Below are positions 30,289 through 41,399 of a stretch of 64,000 bases of DNA, one piece after another. The stretch is from positions 20,332,745 through 20,396,744 of the forward strand of contig CM075102.1 of assembly GCA_037576195.1 (NCBI GenBank), given 5' to 3'. This DNA is from Phytoseiulus persimilis (taxonomy: Eukaryota; Arthropoda; Arachnida; Mesostigmata; Phytoseiidae). The number at the start of each line of letters is the position of its first letter. Positions within the stretch are counted from its first letter, which is position 1. The translations under genes and the position numbers were made by a program. The notes beneath the pieces are model-generated. The model was not told the origin of the DNA. It ran no database searches and saw nothing but the letters and a program-made list of their open reading frames with translations.

Positions 30289-33145
30289 TTCCATTTCCCA
30301 GGTTCTGCCTGGCTGTCCGCCGGACTAGCTGACGGCGCGTCAGCGAGCTCGTTTGCTGGGTTTCGTCTGTCGGGATTGGAGCGTTCGAAACCCGATTCTC
30401 TCCCTCTTACAATAACAAATCGATGCCCGTTGGTTGTTGAACGATTCGCCATCCTTCGATCGGAAGAATTCCGGCGAAATTCGGGATAATGTGAAGATCA
30501 GACGACAACAACTCCGAACGCAGCAGCTACAGAGTCACAGCAGAAGACCCAAATACAGAGGTGCATACATTTTGATCTTCGGTTAAGTCTGCGATTGCCG
30601 AGAGCTTCTGCAACCGGCACACGAGCCACGTGCGTTGTCGGCTGCGAGCTCGAAACCTAGCACCTTCTAGGAGCAGATACAAAGGCACTTTGAGCACCGA
30701 TGTTACTTCAGACAGAAACAAGAGTCGCTATTCGACACCCAGAGCCGCGCTGAGCTCGGGCGCGAACCGTCCGACTGCCCGCTCTGGTAGTTTTCCAGAG
30801 CACATAGAGCCGTACCCACGAAGTAAACAAGAGGTTTCCAGTGACGTTCATGATGGAGTTGAACAGGTGGAGAGATGTTGAGAGCGCCGAAATTCATCGA
30901 GTCACTGAGCTCGATCAGAAATCAAGTTTTTCGCACAATTGCGATATCTGTGAACTGGAAACGTGGGATCGAAAACTTCTCGTGAGAAAACCTGCGCGCG
31001 GGCTTTCCGAGAGTACTGTTGCTTACGAATGCGTTCACCGCTGAGAGCAGTACCATTCGGTGACCCCAGCTGCACTCGACTAGCGTATTGACAATATTTC
31101 CCCGGTCATAGAGAATGCTTCCGGGAGAATTTCCTTAGTCCAGCAAAGCTTCGTTTTCCCGCCGACCCTTCGACCTTTTCTCGAAGGTCCTTGATTTCCG
31201 ACATGTTTCCTCCCCATATGGTTACGATGACCATATAGTCCCTTCGTATTGAGCTGGTCTTCCCAGATTCTCCCTTGCTGCGATCTTCGCTTTATGTGTG
31301 CCTCGATTTGTTTTCGAGCCTCGGTTTTTTTTTCTTTCGATCCCTCTCTTCACATTCCTGGTCCTCGTCGTCACCGAGCAGGATTCAATCGATCGTCGAC
31401 ATCGTGGACCAGATCTGTATATAGATAAGCCACACTCTTCTGTCCTTTCTTCCGACGAGGAGCGGAGGACGGCTGTAAATAAGCGCTCTATTTCTGTGTT
31501 CGCACAGCTGAGTTCAGAATTCGGCTGGGACCCTTCACAAGATTATTTATTGCATAAAGGGAGAAACAAAGCCAGCGGGCAAGAAACCGAAAGCTGTCGG
31601 ACACACTGCTGCATGTGTTCGTCGCAGCGCAGTCCACACTCATCGTGCTCGCGCAACGCCATGAGTCACGGATCAGGAACAATATGACGATGTCAACAAG
31701 AAACTCGTGAGATATGGTGATAATATTTGAAGAATCGCGAGCGAGACTCCTCCCGCAAATCGAGCTCGGGCGTCGCTGCGACGTCGTGCGCGGCAACGAC
31801 CATCGTCTGTTAGACGGTTCACTTCAATCGTGTATGTTATTTGCATTGTTTGAGAATCGCAAACGAGATCACCTGATAGTGTGCGAACATGAAGGTGATC
31901 ATAACAGATGAACACGGTGAGTCATGATGAAGAACCGAATTAGTCGAGGAGCGATTTGCGTCGTGGCTCATATTGATGATGATCTTCCGATACGACGAAT
32001 CACGGGCGATGATTACTGAGGACGTAGACAACACGTCGACTAGTGAACGCCAGACACATCGTACTTATGGAAAGAGAGCAGAGACAGCAGTTTTTCTTGG
32101 GTACTGAGCCTGGTTCACCGCGAGGCCCAGATATGTATACCATTGTACATAATGAACGAACATTTGGTAATGTGATAGAACTCTCCGTTGAGATATAGCT
32201 CGGGCGCAAGAAGCCGTACCGGAGGACAGAGACCGTGGGTCCAGGGACGGCTATCGCCCAGCTTCCAGTGCTGCGATATGAAAACATAAGAACAGAAACA
32301 ACACACGATGTAAAACGATGATGCCGACCACGACATCCACAAGCAGAGCATATGTAGAGAATGACGTGAATTCCGGCGAGCGTATTGTCACGATTACGAT
32401 TGAGATGGTGATAATGATGACGATGATAATAACAACGACGAAGGTTGAGACGATGCTTGAGAAGCCTATGATGTACGCTGCGTGTAGTGACACGAAACGC
32501 ATTCGCTAATAATCGAACGAAGATATTGACCAAAGTTCCGTCTTGAACCCAATCCTCGCCTTCGCGTCTGAGAGCAAACGAAGGCATGTAAGAACCTTTC
32601 AGCAGAAACATATAGTCAGGCTGTGCTTGCTCGGATCACTTTTCGTTCTATTTCTCAACACTTTGAATTGAATCAATAACGTGGGGAATAAAAACGTGCT
32701 CACATCTCGAGAAATATTGTCATTCTTGGTAGTTATTTATTTTCTCCTCCGTATGGAAAAAGTTCGTGAGCCAACTTATGCCCACTCAAGATGACCTCAA
32801 CGGAAATCAATCAACTGATGATCGTGCAGAAATTGAAACCGAGAATTGCGGAGTGGAGGCAATGCAGGTATTCTCTCGCATCTCGTTTCCGGACAAAGTC
32901 GAATCCAAGAGCTCCACTCTGATCCACGTGAAAGGACCACGTCGCGGCACGGAGACTCTTCTGACCCCTTCTCACTTCCGAGAATTATTGAGCGTAGCGA
33001 AACCCAGAACCGATATTGGTGGGATTCGCGGAATGCGCGAGCGGAAACGATCAGGAGGTTGTAGAGAAAACATTCCAATAGCAGGAACCGGAGACCAGAT
33101 CGCGGTTACAATGATCTTCATCTTTTCACTCCTTTATAATTTACA
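30289..33145. other. Region between MAST and SREK1IP1
   Basis: About 2.9 kb without a supported gene. AATAAA at about 32684 is the first clear plus-strand poly(A) hexamer noticed after MAST; it is rather distant, so the MAST 3' end is unresolved. An imperfect GAT/AAT run lies at 32402-32454. Open frames at 32000-32611 on the minus strand arise mainly from that low-complexity stretch. Confidence 0.4.
32402..32454 (+). repeat. Imperfect GAT-type triplet repeat
   Basis: Low-complexity run reading GATGGTGATAATGATGACGA and onward. On the opposite strand it translates as a Val/Ile-rich stretch that mimics a membrane segment, which explains a misleading hydrophobic frame there. Confidence 0.7.
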
Positions 33146-33151
33146 TTTATT
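33146..33151 (-). promoter_or_regulatory. Poly(A) signal of the SREK1IP1-like gene
   Basis: TTTATT on the plus strand reads AATAAA on the minus strand and lies about 58 nt past the stop codon at 33209. That spacing suits a short 3' untranslated region. Confidence 0.65.
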
Positions 33152-33208
33152 AAGATTCCACAACAGTACAAGCACGCAAGTCCATCGATTTCTTCCGTGA
33201 ACTACCTT

Positions 33209-34248
33209 TCAATCTCTCGATGATTTGTGCTTTTTCTTCTTCTCCTTTTTCTTCTTTTTCTCCCCGTGTCTCGATCTCTCCTTGCTGCTTGATCTGTCAC
33301 GTTTGTGTCGGTCTCTCTGGGATTTCTTGTCTTTCTTGTGTTTCTTGGATTTCTTAGTGCTCGAAGATTTCTTCATTCCTATCTTGCGAGAACTGGACGT
33401 GGGATCGGCTTTAGTAGATTGATCGTTTTGTCTCTCCGTTGATGACTCGTCTGAGGACTCGGAACTTGTGCTCGAAACATCCACGCAAACGGAGCTTGAC
33501 GGGTCGACAGGATTTACCTGTAATCAAGGAATCGTGAAAACTCTGCGATCACTGCGAGATCCGTGAATCATCGATTGTCAGTCGAGTGTTTGGCGGTTAT
33601 TCAGCTGCCCTTTTCCTGTGTGAGATCGCGGTTTTTGTGAGCGGTCCACGCGGTAGGATAGTTAGGCATTGAATTGAAGAGCTCACGCGAAGACCGCCCA
33701 CGTTTCAGGTCAACTGACAGGTTGCGAGCGTCGGAAAGCAAGAAAACAAACAATCGGGACCGGTGCACGCCCTCAAGGAGAGAGCGATCTCTCCGTATAC
33801 TTCCATTCAGGGCTTTTTCCATATCCCCAAAAATACCCAACCCTCAATGGGAGAACGCAGTCGAGTTTCTGATCTCTGCCGCCCCATCTCCGCGCATGGC
33901 TGTAGAGCGGGAAACACTCGAGCTGAGCAACGTAAGGAAGACAAGCTAGAGAACCTGATTCAAGCTTGTGAAGCTCTCTGCGGTTCTCAGATGAAGTTTC
34001 CCGCTCGCTCGCATTTGGGACCGAAGTTTCGGATGGCGCCTATTGATGAGCCCCTCTCCCAAAATGGCCGGTCATTCGGAACCGAAATTACGGCTTAGGG
34101 AATCTTCGATGTCGTTCCGATACTACAACTGCTCATGATGTGATACCTCGGAAATGTTCCCTCTCACCTTCAGGAAGTTCCGACACTGGTAAGTAAAATG
34201 TCCCGGGTAGCCACAACGGGTGCACGACATCACTGAGGGTTTTTCCAT
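33209..34248 (-). CDS. SREK1IP1: SREK1-interacting protein 1-like zinc-knuckle protein, two exons
   Basis: Small nuclear protein related to vertebrate SREK1IP1 (p18SRP), a partner of the SR-type splicing regulator SREK1 and probably involved in splicing. Exons read on the minus strand: 34248-34168 and 33517-33209, both phase 0, giving 129 aa. Exon 1 holds one CCHC zinc knuckle (CTRCGYPGHFTYQCRNFLK), closely matching the human CKKCGYPGHLTFECRNFL pattern. Exon 2 carries the family signature DVSSTSSESSDES followed by a Lys/Arg/Ser-rich tail with long KKKKK runs (residues about 70-129). The donor after the knuckle is GTGAGA; the acceptor is TTACAG. The start is the first ATG of exon 1; the upstream in-frame part has no ATG. 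The length is close to the human protein (about 155 aa). A poly(A) signal follows at 33146. Confidence 0.92.
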
Positions 34249-34747
34249 TTTTGGAATGTTGGAACACGGACGCGAACCGGATTGTGACCTGGGTGTGATC
34301 TGGCAGAGATTCACCTCTTCTCTTCCTTCGAATCAGTAGTTTCGTTTCATCAGTCACTCTGTCATTTAGCTACAGTCAAGTGAGCGTGGATCATCCGCAA
34401 AGAATATTCCTCGAAGGCGCGTGGGTGTCTGAATTCCATTCCATGGGAGACAGTTTAGCAACTCCCAGATTCGATGAAACTTTGGCACGGTCACATATAC
34501 ATGCAGGTTCTGATCTGGCCTCGCACCCGTTATGCCGGTTCGACGACGTCGTCAAAAACTTGAATCTGGCTAAACTTTGTTTGGTTTTTGTTTTCAAGAT
34601 CAGCCTTGAGAAAGAGTGAGCGAACGCGCCAAACTTGAATCTCTCGTGGGCTGCTCCGTACCACAAGCGAAAGTTTTTGTGAATAGATCTGCTTTCTCGT
34701 TTGACGGGTAAATTCTCATGAATTAATTATTGCACTCGATTCCCGCG

Positions 34748-35018
34748 GACGAATAACTCATCAGATAACGGACTTTTTGCATAACGAACTTGACAGATAC
34801 CGAACTTGGTAGATCAAGAACTCACCAGATAACGAACTTGGCATATAACGAACTTGGTAGATGACGAACTTGGCAGATAACGAACCTGGCAGGAAACGAA
34901 CTCATCCGATCGCAAGCTTGACAGAGAAATAACTCATCAGATAACGAACCTGGCAGGAAACGAACTCATCCGATTGCGAACTTGACAGAAAACGAACTCA
35001 GCAGATAACTTGCCAGGT
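34748..35018 (+). repeat. Degenerate 16-bp minisatellite with a 64-bp higher-order unit
   Basis: About sixteen tandem copies of a 16-bp unit with approximate consensus ATAACGAACTTGGCAG. Copies diverge by 1-6 bases, with variants such as GAAACGAACTCATCCG. A four-unit block (units beginning ATAACGAACCTGGCAG and GAAACGAACTCATCCG plus two more) occurs twice in succession with few differences. This shows a 64-bp higher-order duplication. Sixteen is not a multiple of three, so a protein-repeat origin is unlikely. Confidence 0.9.
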
Positions 35019-35570
35019 GACGAAACATAGCGATTTCGCTCCGAAGAGCCAAGTCCGAGATTAATCTTGTGGAAGTTTGTCTCAGGATGAGACGGATCGG
35101 CTTCAGACTTGGCTCTGAATTAGCCCGCAACGAATTCGGAATAGTCGGGGCAACTCAAGCAAATCGACTCGTATACGACTCGAAGATGGGCTCCGGAAAG
35201 TTTTGGAATGAGTTCGGGTGTGGGTTCCAAATAAGAATCGAATTAGAAGGGGTTCCATAGTCGATTCCGGGCAGATATGAGGTTGATTGTACGATGGATC
35301 TGAGATAGGTTTCGGAAGGTTCAGAGTATGATCCCGATTCCGCGAATTAAACCCACGTCTCGGAAGCATCGCCGTACGGATGCCGAATCATCTCTTATAC
35401 AGTGCAGAATTCTCTGAGTTCTCTGAGGTCGAACCGTTCTCAGTTCGAACTGGAATTATCATCAAAATCACACCGAGATCATCTCAGAATGACTCCCAGA
35501 ACCCTTCTCGATGTTGACCTGATTTCTCAGACTTCAACGCATCTTGACGCGAATCCCTCCGGTTCTTAAC

Positions 35571-35710
35571 CTGATGAGTTCCTGATCTGATACGTACGCT
35601 ATCTGCCGAATTCGTTTTCTGTCAAGTTCCTTATCTGATAAGTTTTCCATCTGAGCAGCTCGTTGTGTGATACAGTTTTTCGGGAGAGAAGGTTCGTTAT
35701 CTGCGTGATT
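35571..35710 (-). repeat. Inverted cluster of the same 16-bp minisatellite
   Basis: Read on the minus strand this stretch contains 16-bp units of the same family as 34748-35018, for example ATAAGGAACTTGACAG, AAAACGAATTCGGCAG, ATAGCGTACGTATCAG and ATCAGGAACTCATCAG in succession, plus a more decayed portion. The two clusters face opposite ways about 550 bp apart, so a transcript or single strand could fold into a long imperfect stem. Confidence 0.75.
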
Positions 35711-37336
35711 TCGGGGTAGAAGCTCTCTCGAACGACGTCGAGCTTTGAGGGATTGCTTCGTTGTTTTCACTTTTCATTGTTATTCATCTTCTTCCTTCTT
35801 CTTCTTCTATTCATCCTTGGGGAGATTGTTTGCATCACGTAGGATCTTATTGTGCCCTGTTAACATAGCGAAGACTCTAGTGCCTTCGATAGGCCGAGCG
35901 GGCTCTTCATGGATTAGGGCTGGAAGAAAATCGCGGGAGTCGCGGAATTCGCGGAACCCCCGACCCTTGGCCTCGCTCGCGATTTCCGGCCTCCTCCACG
36001 ATTGCTGTCGTTTGTGACCGCGATAACCGAGAAAGTTCGACTAACTGCAGTGGCCCCTGAGCTCCTCTTTGAGAAGATTCCCTGGTTCGACAAAGACGAC
36101 TTGGCGATGGTGGAGCTCAGAATGTTTCTGAACTCGATCAAGGTTTTCAATAGCTCCAGTCACCCCGTGGACTTCTGACTTGCCTCAGCCCAACGCTTCC
36201 CGAAACTTTCTCTCGTAGCGCTAATCTGCCTCAGCGCTCCAGCCGGCAGTGTTGCCGCGGAGCGGTCTTCCAGCATGTGGTCGAAAGTTTGAGAAATGAC
36301 CGCCGTAGCATCGCTGAGCCCAACTTATCCGTCTACAACCTGCAAAAAGAGTGCTACTGTTGTAATATTTCGCTCAGACGGAATCTTCGACAGCTACTGC
36401 ATCATAACATCATATACTCAGCTCCGATGGATTTTGCAGCGGAATCCACATGATCTCATCACTCTTCACGACTCTCGAACGATGCACTCAGTCTCCGCGA
36501 TTTTCAGATCCGCCATCCCGGTTTCCGCGTTTTTTGACCGCGACAAATTTGCAGCCCCACTTATGATGCCTGCAAGGAGAGGAACGGTCAGAGATAGAGG
36601 GAGGAGTGACATGACCGAGATCGTTCATCGAAATCGCTTAGATGGAGCGAGAGAACATTTTAATACCAAGAGTTTACTCACATGACCAGCTTTGAAAACG
36701 AAAACACAGTCTCCCCCGAATCGATCAGGGATCAATGAAAGCCACCTGTGATCAGTTGCTCGAAAATTGACGCATCGACGAGACAATTATTCGGGATCGG
36801 AGTAATAGCTCAATGTTCCTGCGCAGCTCTCTCTACGAACGGCAGTTCATTGCCGTGAAGCTTGTAAAGAAAAAGTGTCTCGAATCGATGTATCGATCAC
36901 TTGTTATTGATTCGCGATGATTTGCAATCTTGAATGCTTTCTGACTAGAGCTCACGTCGAGGAAGGGAGTCTTTGCCTTGAAGTTCTGACTTTGCTCAGA
37001 ACTCACATTTTGAGCTTGCTTTTGACGAAGACAGTCCAACTGGTAAAAAGAGGAAGAAAAAAGACGCAACGTAGTCCAACAGCGGTTCTGCCGAAACGAG
37101 GCGTTTCCTCCTGGCTTCCTCTGTCCCTCGTCGGGGACTCGTCATTGAATGACTCGAAAACTCACGAATCCGTTGCAGGTCATGTCACATCCCCATGCAT
37201 AGTTTCGCCCTCCCTGAAATTATTTCGAGGTCTCTCTTCACGAGGCGTATGCTCCTGGCAGGTGGGCCCATTCTGAGATCACCTTCTCGGCCGAAGTCGT
37301 GAGCGGCAACCTCAACCAACTCGTCATATATTTCAG

Positions 37337-38800
37337 GCGGTTTCTGCAGCTGTTTCTGATGGTTTGTGTCACCGCCCTGTGTACTGTCAGCGTTTTAAAT
37401 AGAAGAGCTGAATATTCTCGACGCACGATCCAAGATGCACCGTCGATAGAATGCCCCGAGCCTGTCAGAGAGCTCAGCTGCTCGATTCCAGCGTTCACGG
37501 CAGAATGGTCCATCATACCGGGAGTGGACATCGAAATCTATTCGGCGCATCTCGACGATCGGATAAAAGATGATCTCGGAGTCCGCCAATACACCGTCCG
37601 AACGATCGGTATGCTCCGTGGAAATGAGAACAGCCTGTGAAATGTGCGATGGAGTGAGGCGCATTAGATTTACTATCTTAGATTGCTTTTCCAGCATTGC
37701 TCCGGAAGAGCGCGACACAGATCAAACTTTTCTGCATAGTCAACTATCCATCAGGCGGGCAGAAGTCCGCGCGAGCCTCGCTTGACAGAATATGGTCCGA
37801 TTCCTGGGACAACGGGAGCCAGAGAGACATCCCGACGCCATATATTTTGTCATGCTACTTGGGTGATGCGACGGAGGAGTTGCCGTCCTCGGTTTCGATT
37901 GTCACAGATGTTTGCGCCTGCCCTTCGAACAACCTTCGACTGCGTAAACCTCCGTCCGAAGGCTCCATCCGTGAAGGTTTTGCTGTCTGCGTCAAAGGAC
38001 TGTTCTACCCCAAAGACATCAGTCCAGTGTTAAGACAGTGGATCGAGATGATTTTCCTATTGGGTGCAAAACACATTCAATTCTACGATTACCACGTGCA
38101 CCACAAAACGAGGACGACGTTGAAGTTTTACGAAAAGTTCCGTCAAGTCTCCCTGCAGAAGCTCACTCTGCCCCCGCTGGAGTATCCACAAGGATTGGGA
38201 TTCCTCGAGAATTTCCTCAATAGCAGGACTTGGGAGAAGCGACGCCTCGAGCTTGTTCCCTACAATGACTGCTACTACAGGATGCGGAGCAAATTCGAAT
38301 ACGTAGTGCTGCTCGACATTGACGAAATCATTGTCCCTCGAGATCCAGATGTCCGAACCTGGGCGGGAGTTATGGAGCGGATCCGCGAGACTGAAGCCGA
38401 AGCGGTCGAGAAATACGCCTCGTTTGCTTTCACGAACGCCTATTTCTTCCGGAAGCCTGGGGCCCGCATGGATATACTGCAGCAAACGGAACGGTCGGCC
38501 AATCTGTCCAGACCCGGCTTTGCGGTTAAAAGCTTCTTTACTAGCGAGGGGTCTCTGGCAGTTTTCAACCATTACACTTTGATACCGCTAAGGGCAGACA
38601 CGAGGAAGTGCGCGATCATTGGCTCGGATATAGCTTTGGTCCACCACTACAGGGATTCTTGCCCGACGAAGATGGACGAGGAGTGCGCGAACAATTTCAT
38701 GAAGTATACAGTGAAAGACCTGAGCATTTTGAAATACGAAGCGAATCTGAGGGAGGCCGTTGCGGAATCCGAGATGATGATGAGGAACGCAATCTTCTGA
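37337..38800 (+). CDS. Family-92 glycosyltransferase (Golgi type II membrane protein), 5' end unresolved
   Basis: GT92 (formerly DUF23) enzyme; characterised members such as nematode GALT-1 add beta-1,4-galactose to glycans in the Golgi. Exons at 37337-37608 (GTATGC donor) and 37695-38800 join in phase. Using the internal ATG at 37359 gives 451 aa. However, an acceptor (ATTTCAG) precedes 37337 in a phase needing two bases from an upstream exon, so the true start may lie further 5'. N-terminal hydrophobic segment FLQLFLMVCVTALCTVSVL is the signal-anchor. The luminal part has the family pattern: WSIIPGVDIEIYSAHLDDR, FAVCVKGLFYP, IEMIFLLGAKHIQFYDYH, and DxD metal/nucleotide site YVVLLDIDEIIVPRD (DID near residue 300). 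Several conserved Cys are present. The C-terminus ends without a retention motif. Specific donor and acceptor cannot be told from sequence. Confidence 0.9.
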
Positions 38801-38893
38801 GTGCGAAGAGAGACATCGAGGGCGAAGGAGATTGCCAACTGGTTCTGAGGATCGTTCATCTGATTCGATGCCCTGCCTCCAGCCTGATCGCCG

Positions 38894-38899
38894 AATAAA
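38894..38899 (+). promoter_or_regulatory. Poly(A) signal of the GT92 gene
   Basis: AATAAA about 94 nt after the GT92 stop, followed by a T-rich and GT-rich stretch (TTTTCTCTTGTCTTGTTGG) that suits a downstream cleavage element. Confidence 0.75.
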
Positions 38900-38929
38900 A
38901 TGTTTGATTGAAAATTTTCTCTTGTCTTG

Positions 38930-41140
38930 TTGGCGTGATACTGAGATGTCGTTCTGCATCGTTTTCTAATCAGATAGGGAACTGGAGACGTCGTAACTCT
39001 GTATTCCCATTACTCCATCCTGATGCCGAGAGCTGAAGAGCCAGTGCCGCAATGGGGCAACGTTCGATCCGAGTTGACCAAAAAAGAATACAAACCGGGA
39101 GGAGGGACGTGAATGGAGAATTTATTAATAGAGATCCGTGTCCATATGATGAGTGTAGACTCTAGAGCATTCAAGGAGGTTGAAGCTGAACAGGACTTCG
39201 ATCAAGCAGCGCAGCTCAGCCAAAAGCGCAAAACCATCTCCTATGCTACGTTCGTGTCTGCAATATACGCCTCAACGATTGTGAAGCCCACGACAGTGAG
39301 TGAAAAATTCTACTTGTTTCCCGTCATTCAAGATCACTCTTAGCTCCGGTCTATCTGACCACTCGTTGAGGTTCGTTCCTTGAAGACCGTCGGCGACTGC
39401 TTAAAGTCGCGCCTGAGCACGAATACGTCTCATTCCGCATCTGACGAGAGTGCTTAACATATCATGAGCCAATGATCAATTCCAGTGAAGGGATAGGCGG
39501 TGGACAATAATCAGAGAGCGATTCACTTCACTAGCCAGGGACGATAACTGTAGTATAGTCTCGAATGCCTGGAGCCCATATGAAACTGAGTCGGGATCGG
39601 AAAAACTCCGGACCGTTGGCTCCGGGAGGAGCTCGAGTTCGACTCAGAGTTGAGGCCGAATCAGGGAGGCTGGATCGGCGTTAGCTTTCTCCGAGTGGAC
39701 GGAGACGTTTTCTGAGCCGAGAATTTTTAACTGTGACGTTTCTAAAGTTTTCGTTTGTGAGCCCTTTGAGACGCTTTCTCGAATCCTTTGCAAGTTTTCG
39801 GGAGGGAACCGAGTTCGCGAAGTTCATCACTCGTAACGCTGGTACAGACAGGTTCCCTGGCTTGCTTCATGCGCAAGCTCTCAGGACTCAGCTCCGTCGA
39901 TCGCATAGCCGTGGCAGCTCGTCACGCAGCTCCTGTTCCCCACATCTGGTGGTCGACTGTCCCCACGAATCCGTCCATTGCTATATCGCTTGAGACGTGT
40001 TGCGCGAGCCGCCATCATTTCGATTGCGTCGCATCGTTGAACGGGGTCACGTATTATTGCTCGGTCATTTGGTTTCCGAGTCCAAGTCGGGAACGAGGCG
40101 TTGGGCAAACTCCTCTAGTTTCGTGGATGGCCGATTTCCGAGAAAACAAAGAACCGACTCGATGCAGACCTCAACAACTCATTGGTTCATGGCATCTGCA
40201 CCGCAGCTCCTCATTTCCTAAATAAATGTACCCAAACTATCTATTCTTGCGCTTTCGAAGTCAACTCGGTTCACCTCCGAATACCGTTCAACGCTCAAAT
40301 GCATTCCTCAAACAACCCTCCACCGAGAACCTCCGGGGTTACTGCGATTATCGACAACTTCTCGGGAAGCGCTTGACCGTGACTGAATCTGCACATCATC
40401 ATCAGCGACAGGATACATGGATCACAAAGCGCTCGCTCCCTTATCGAGTCGATGCTTCCGCTAACATGAAGTATCCAATGTATCTTTCCAGGCTTAGCTC
40501 TCTTCTGACGAATATCCCACTGCGGAGCAGGTGGTCTTGTTTCGTGAGCAAAGCTTCATCTTCGCATTTTCGTCAAAGTCTCTCGAGGCTCTCGTGTTCC
40601 GAGCGAAAAATCGATACTGCACGTTCATGCTACCTGTTCAAGTCATACCGCTCCACTCGTAATCTGTATCCATCAGGCGGGGCGAAATGTCCTCATGGCC
40701 GAGACTAAGCACTGTACTCGTGCTACTTGGGTTCACTTTCCTTTCTCGGAATCGATCTCGTCTCTGAACGAGGGTTGCGCAGCCGTTGATTTCGGAGAGT
40801 TTTGGTGGGCAACAGGAGATTCTAGCGACCTGACTCGACGTCATCCGATGGCCTCCGTCGAACCGGGCGATCCTGCGCGAGATGGAGCTCGTTCCAGCGA
40901 TCTGCGTGCTCGCGGATCCAGTGTGCGCTTGAGGGAACGGGTTCGCCCGCATACTCCCAATGCTCGAGCAGGAGCCGTGAGTCGCAGTGGCCGTGGGTTG
41001 AAGATTTGAGCCTTCCGTCATGCCACACATTGGAAGGTCCTCACCTGCATTCAACTCGGCTTCGATATCAAAGTCGAGATCCGGAGGGTCTCGAGGGTCC
41101 CCCGGTCTTGAGGGTTGAATGAGATCATCTCCATTCCAGA
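38930..41140. other. Region without a supported gene
   Basis: Open frames at 39113-39343, 39733-40225, 40226-40708 and 40638-41054 overlap on both strands without recognised domains or good splice partners. Nothing further can be supported here. Confidence 0.35.
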
Positions 41141-41149
41141 TGACTCCAG

Positions 41150-41284
41150 CCCGAGTCGTTCGTGGACCCTCAGAAATGCGAGCTCGTGTTCAACAAGGAA
41201 GAGCTGCAGGGTGGGAACTCGTCGTCGATCAGTGTCGTCGTGAAGGATCAGTATGGGAAGATTTGCTCTGTCTCGAATGTGAAG
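41150..41284 (+). CDS. Possible exon with a filamin-type beta domain fragment
   Basis: Forty-five open codons between a CTCCAG acceptor and an AAG|GTTGAG donor, both phase 0. The peptide includes SFVDPQKCELVF, a Gly-Gly turn, then SISVVVKDQYGKICSV and VSNVKVEI, which resembles a filamin/ABP280-like immunoglobulin strand pattern as found in some TRIM proteins. No ATG, no neighbouring RING, B-box or NHL exon was found, and the donor is weak. It could be one exon of an unresolved gene or a pseudogene scrap. Confidence 0.25.
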
Positions 41285-41399
41285 GTTGAGATATTCGCTG
41301 TGATTCTCGGAACGCCAGAGAGGAAACTCCGAGCGCAGACTTTGTCCTTGACTGTGACACTGAGAAGTCGGCTGAATTCCTATGTAGATCCATGATTCG

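Larger units (their letters stand above)
34249..37336. other. Region between SREK1IP1 and GT92 genes
   Basis: Three kilobases without a recognised gene, apart from the minisatellite clusters at 34748-35018 and 35571-35710 and whatever upstream GT92 exon(s) may exist. Open frames at 34380-34666, 35745-36017, 36296-36685 and 36917-37276 lack domain signatures. The frame starting at 36917 ends near a GTAAAAAG that could be a donor, so it is one possible source of the missing GT92 first exon, but that link is unproven. Confidence 0.35.

Noticed and set aside
32251-32502. Minus-strand frame resembling a multi-pass membrane protein
   Set aside because: Its hydrophobic stretch is the reverse reading of a GAT/AAT low-complexity run, and the frames around it lack splice signals that would complete a protein.
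35534-35770. Minus-strand frame with apparent peptide periodicity (LSDKEL, VSDQEL)
   Set aside because: The periodicity comes from the inverted 16-bp minisatellite; a 16-nt unit shifts frame each copy, so it is not a protein repeat.
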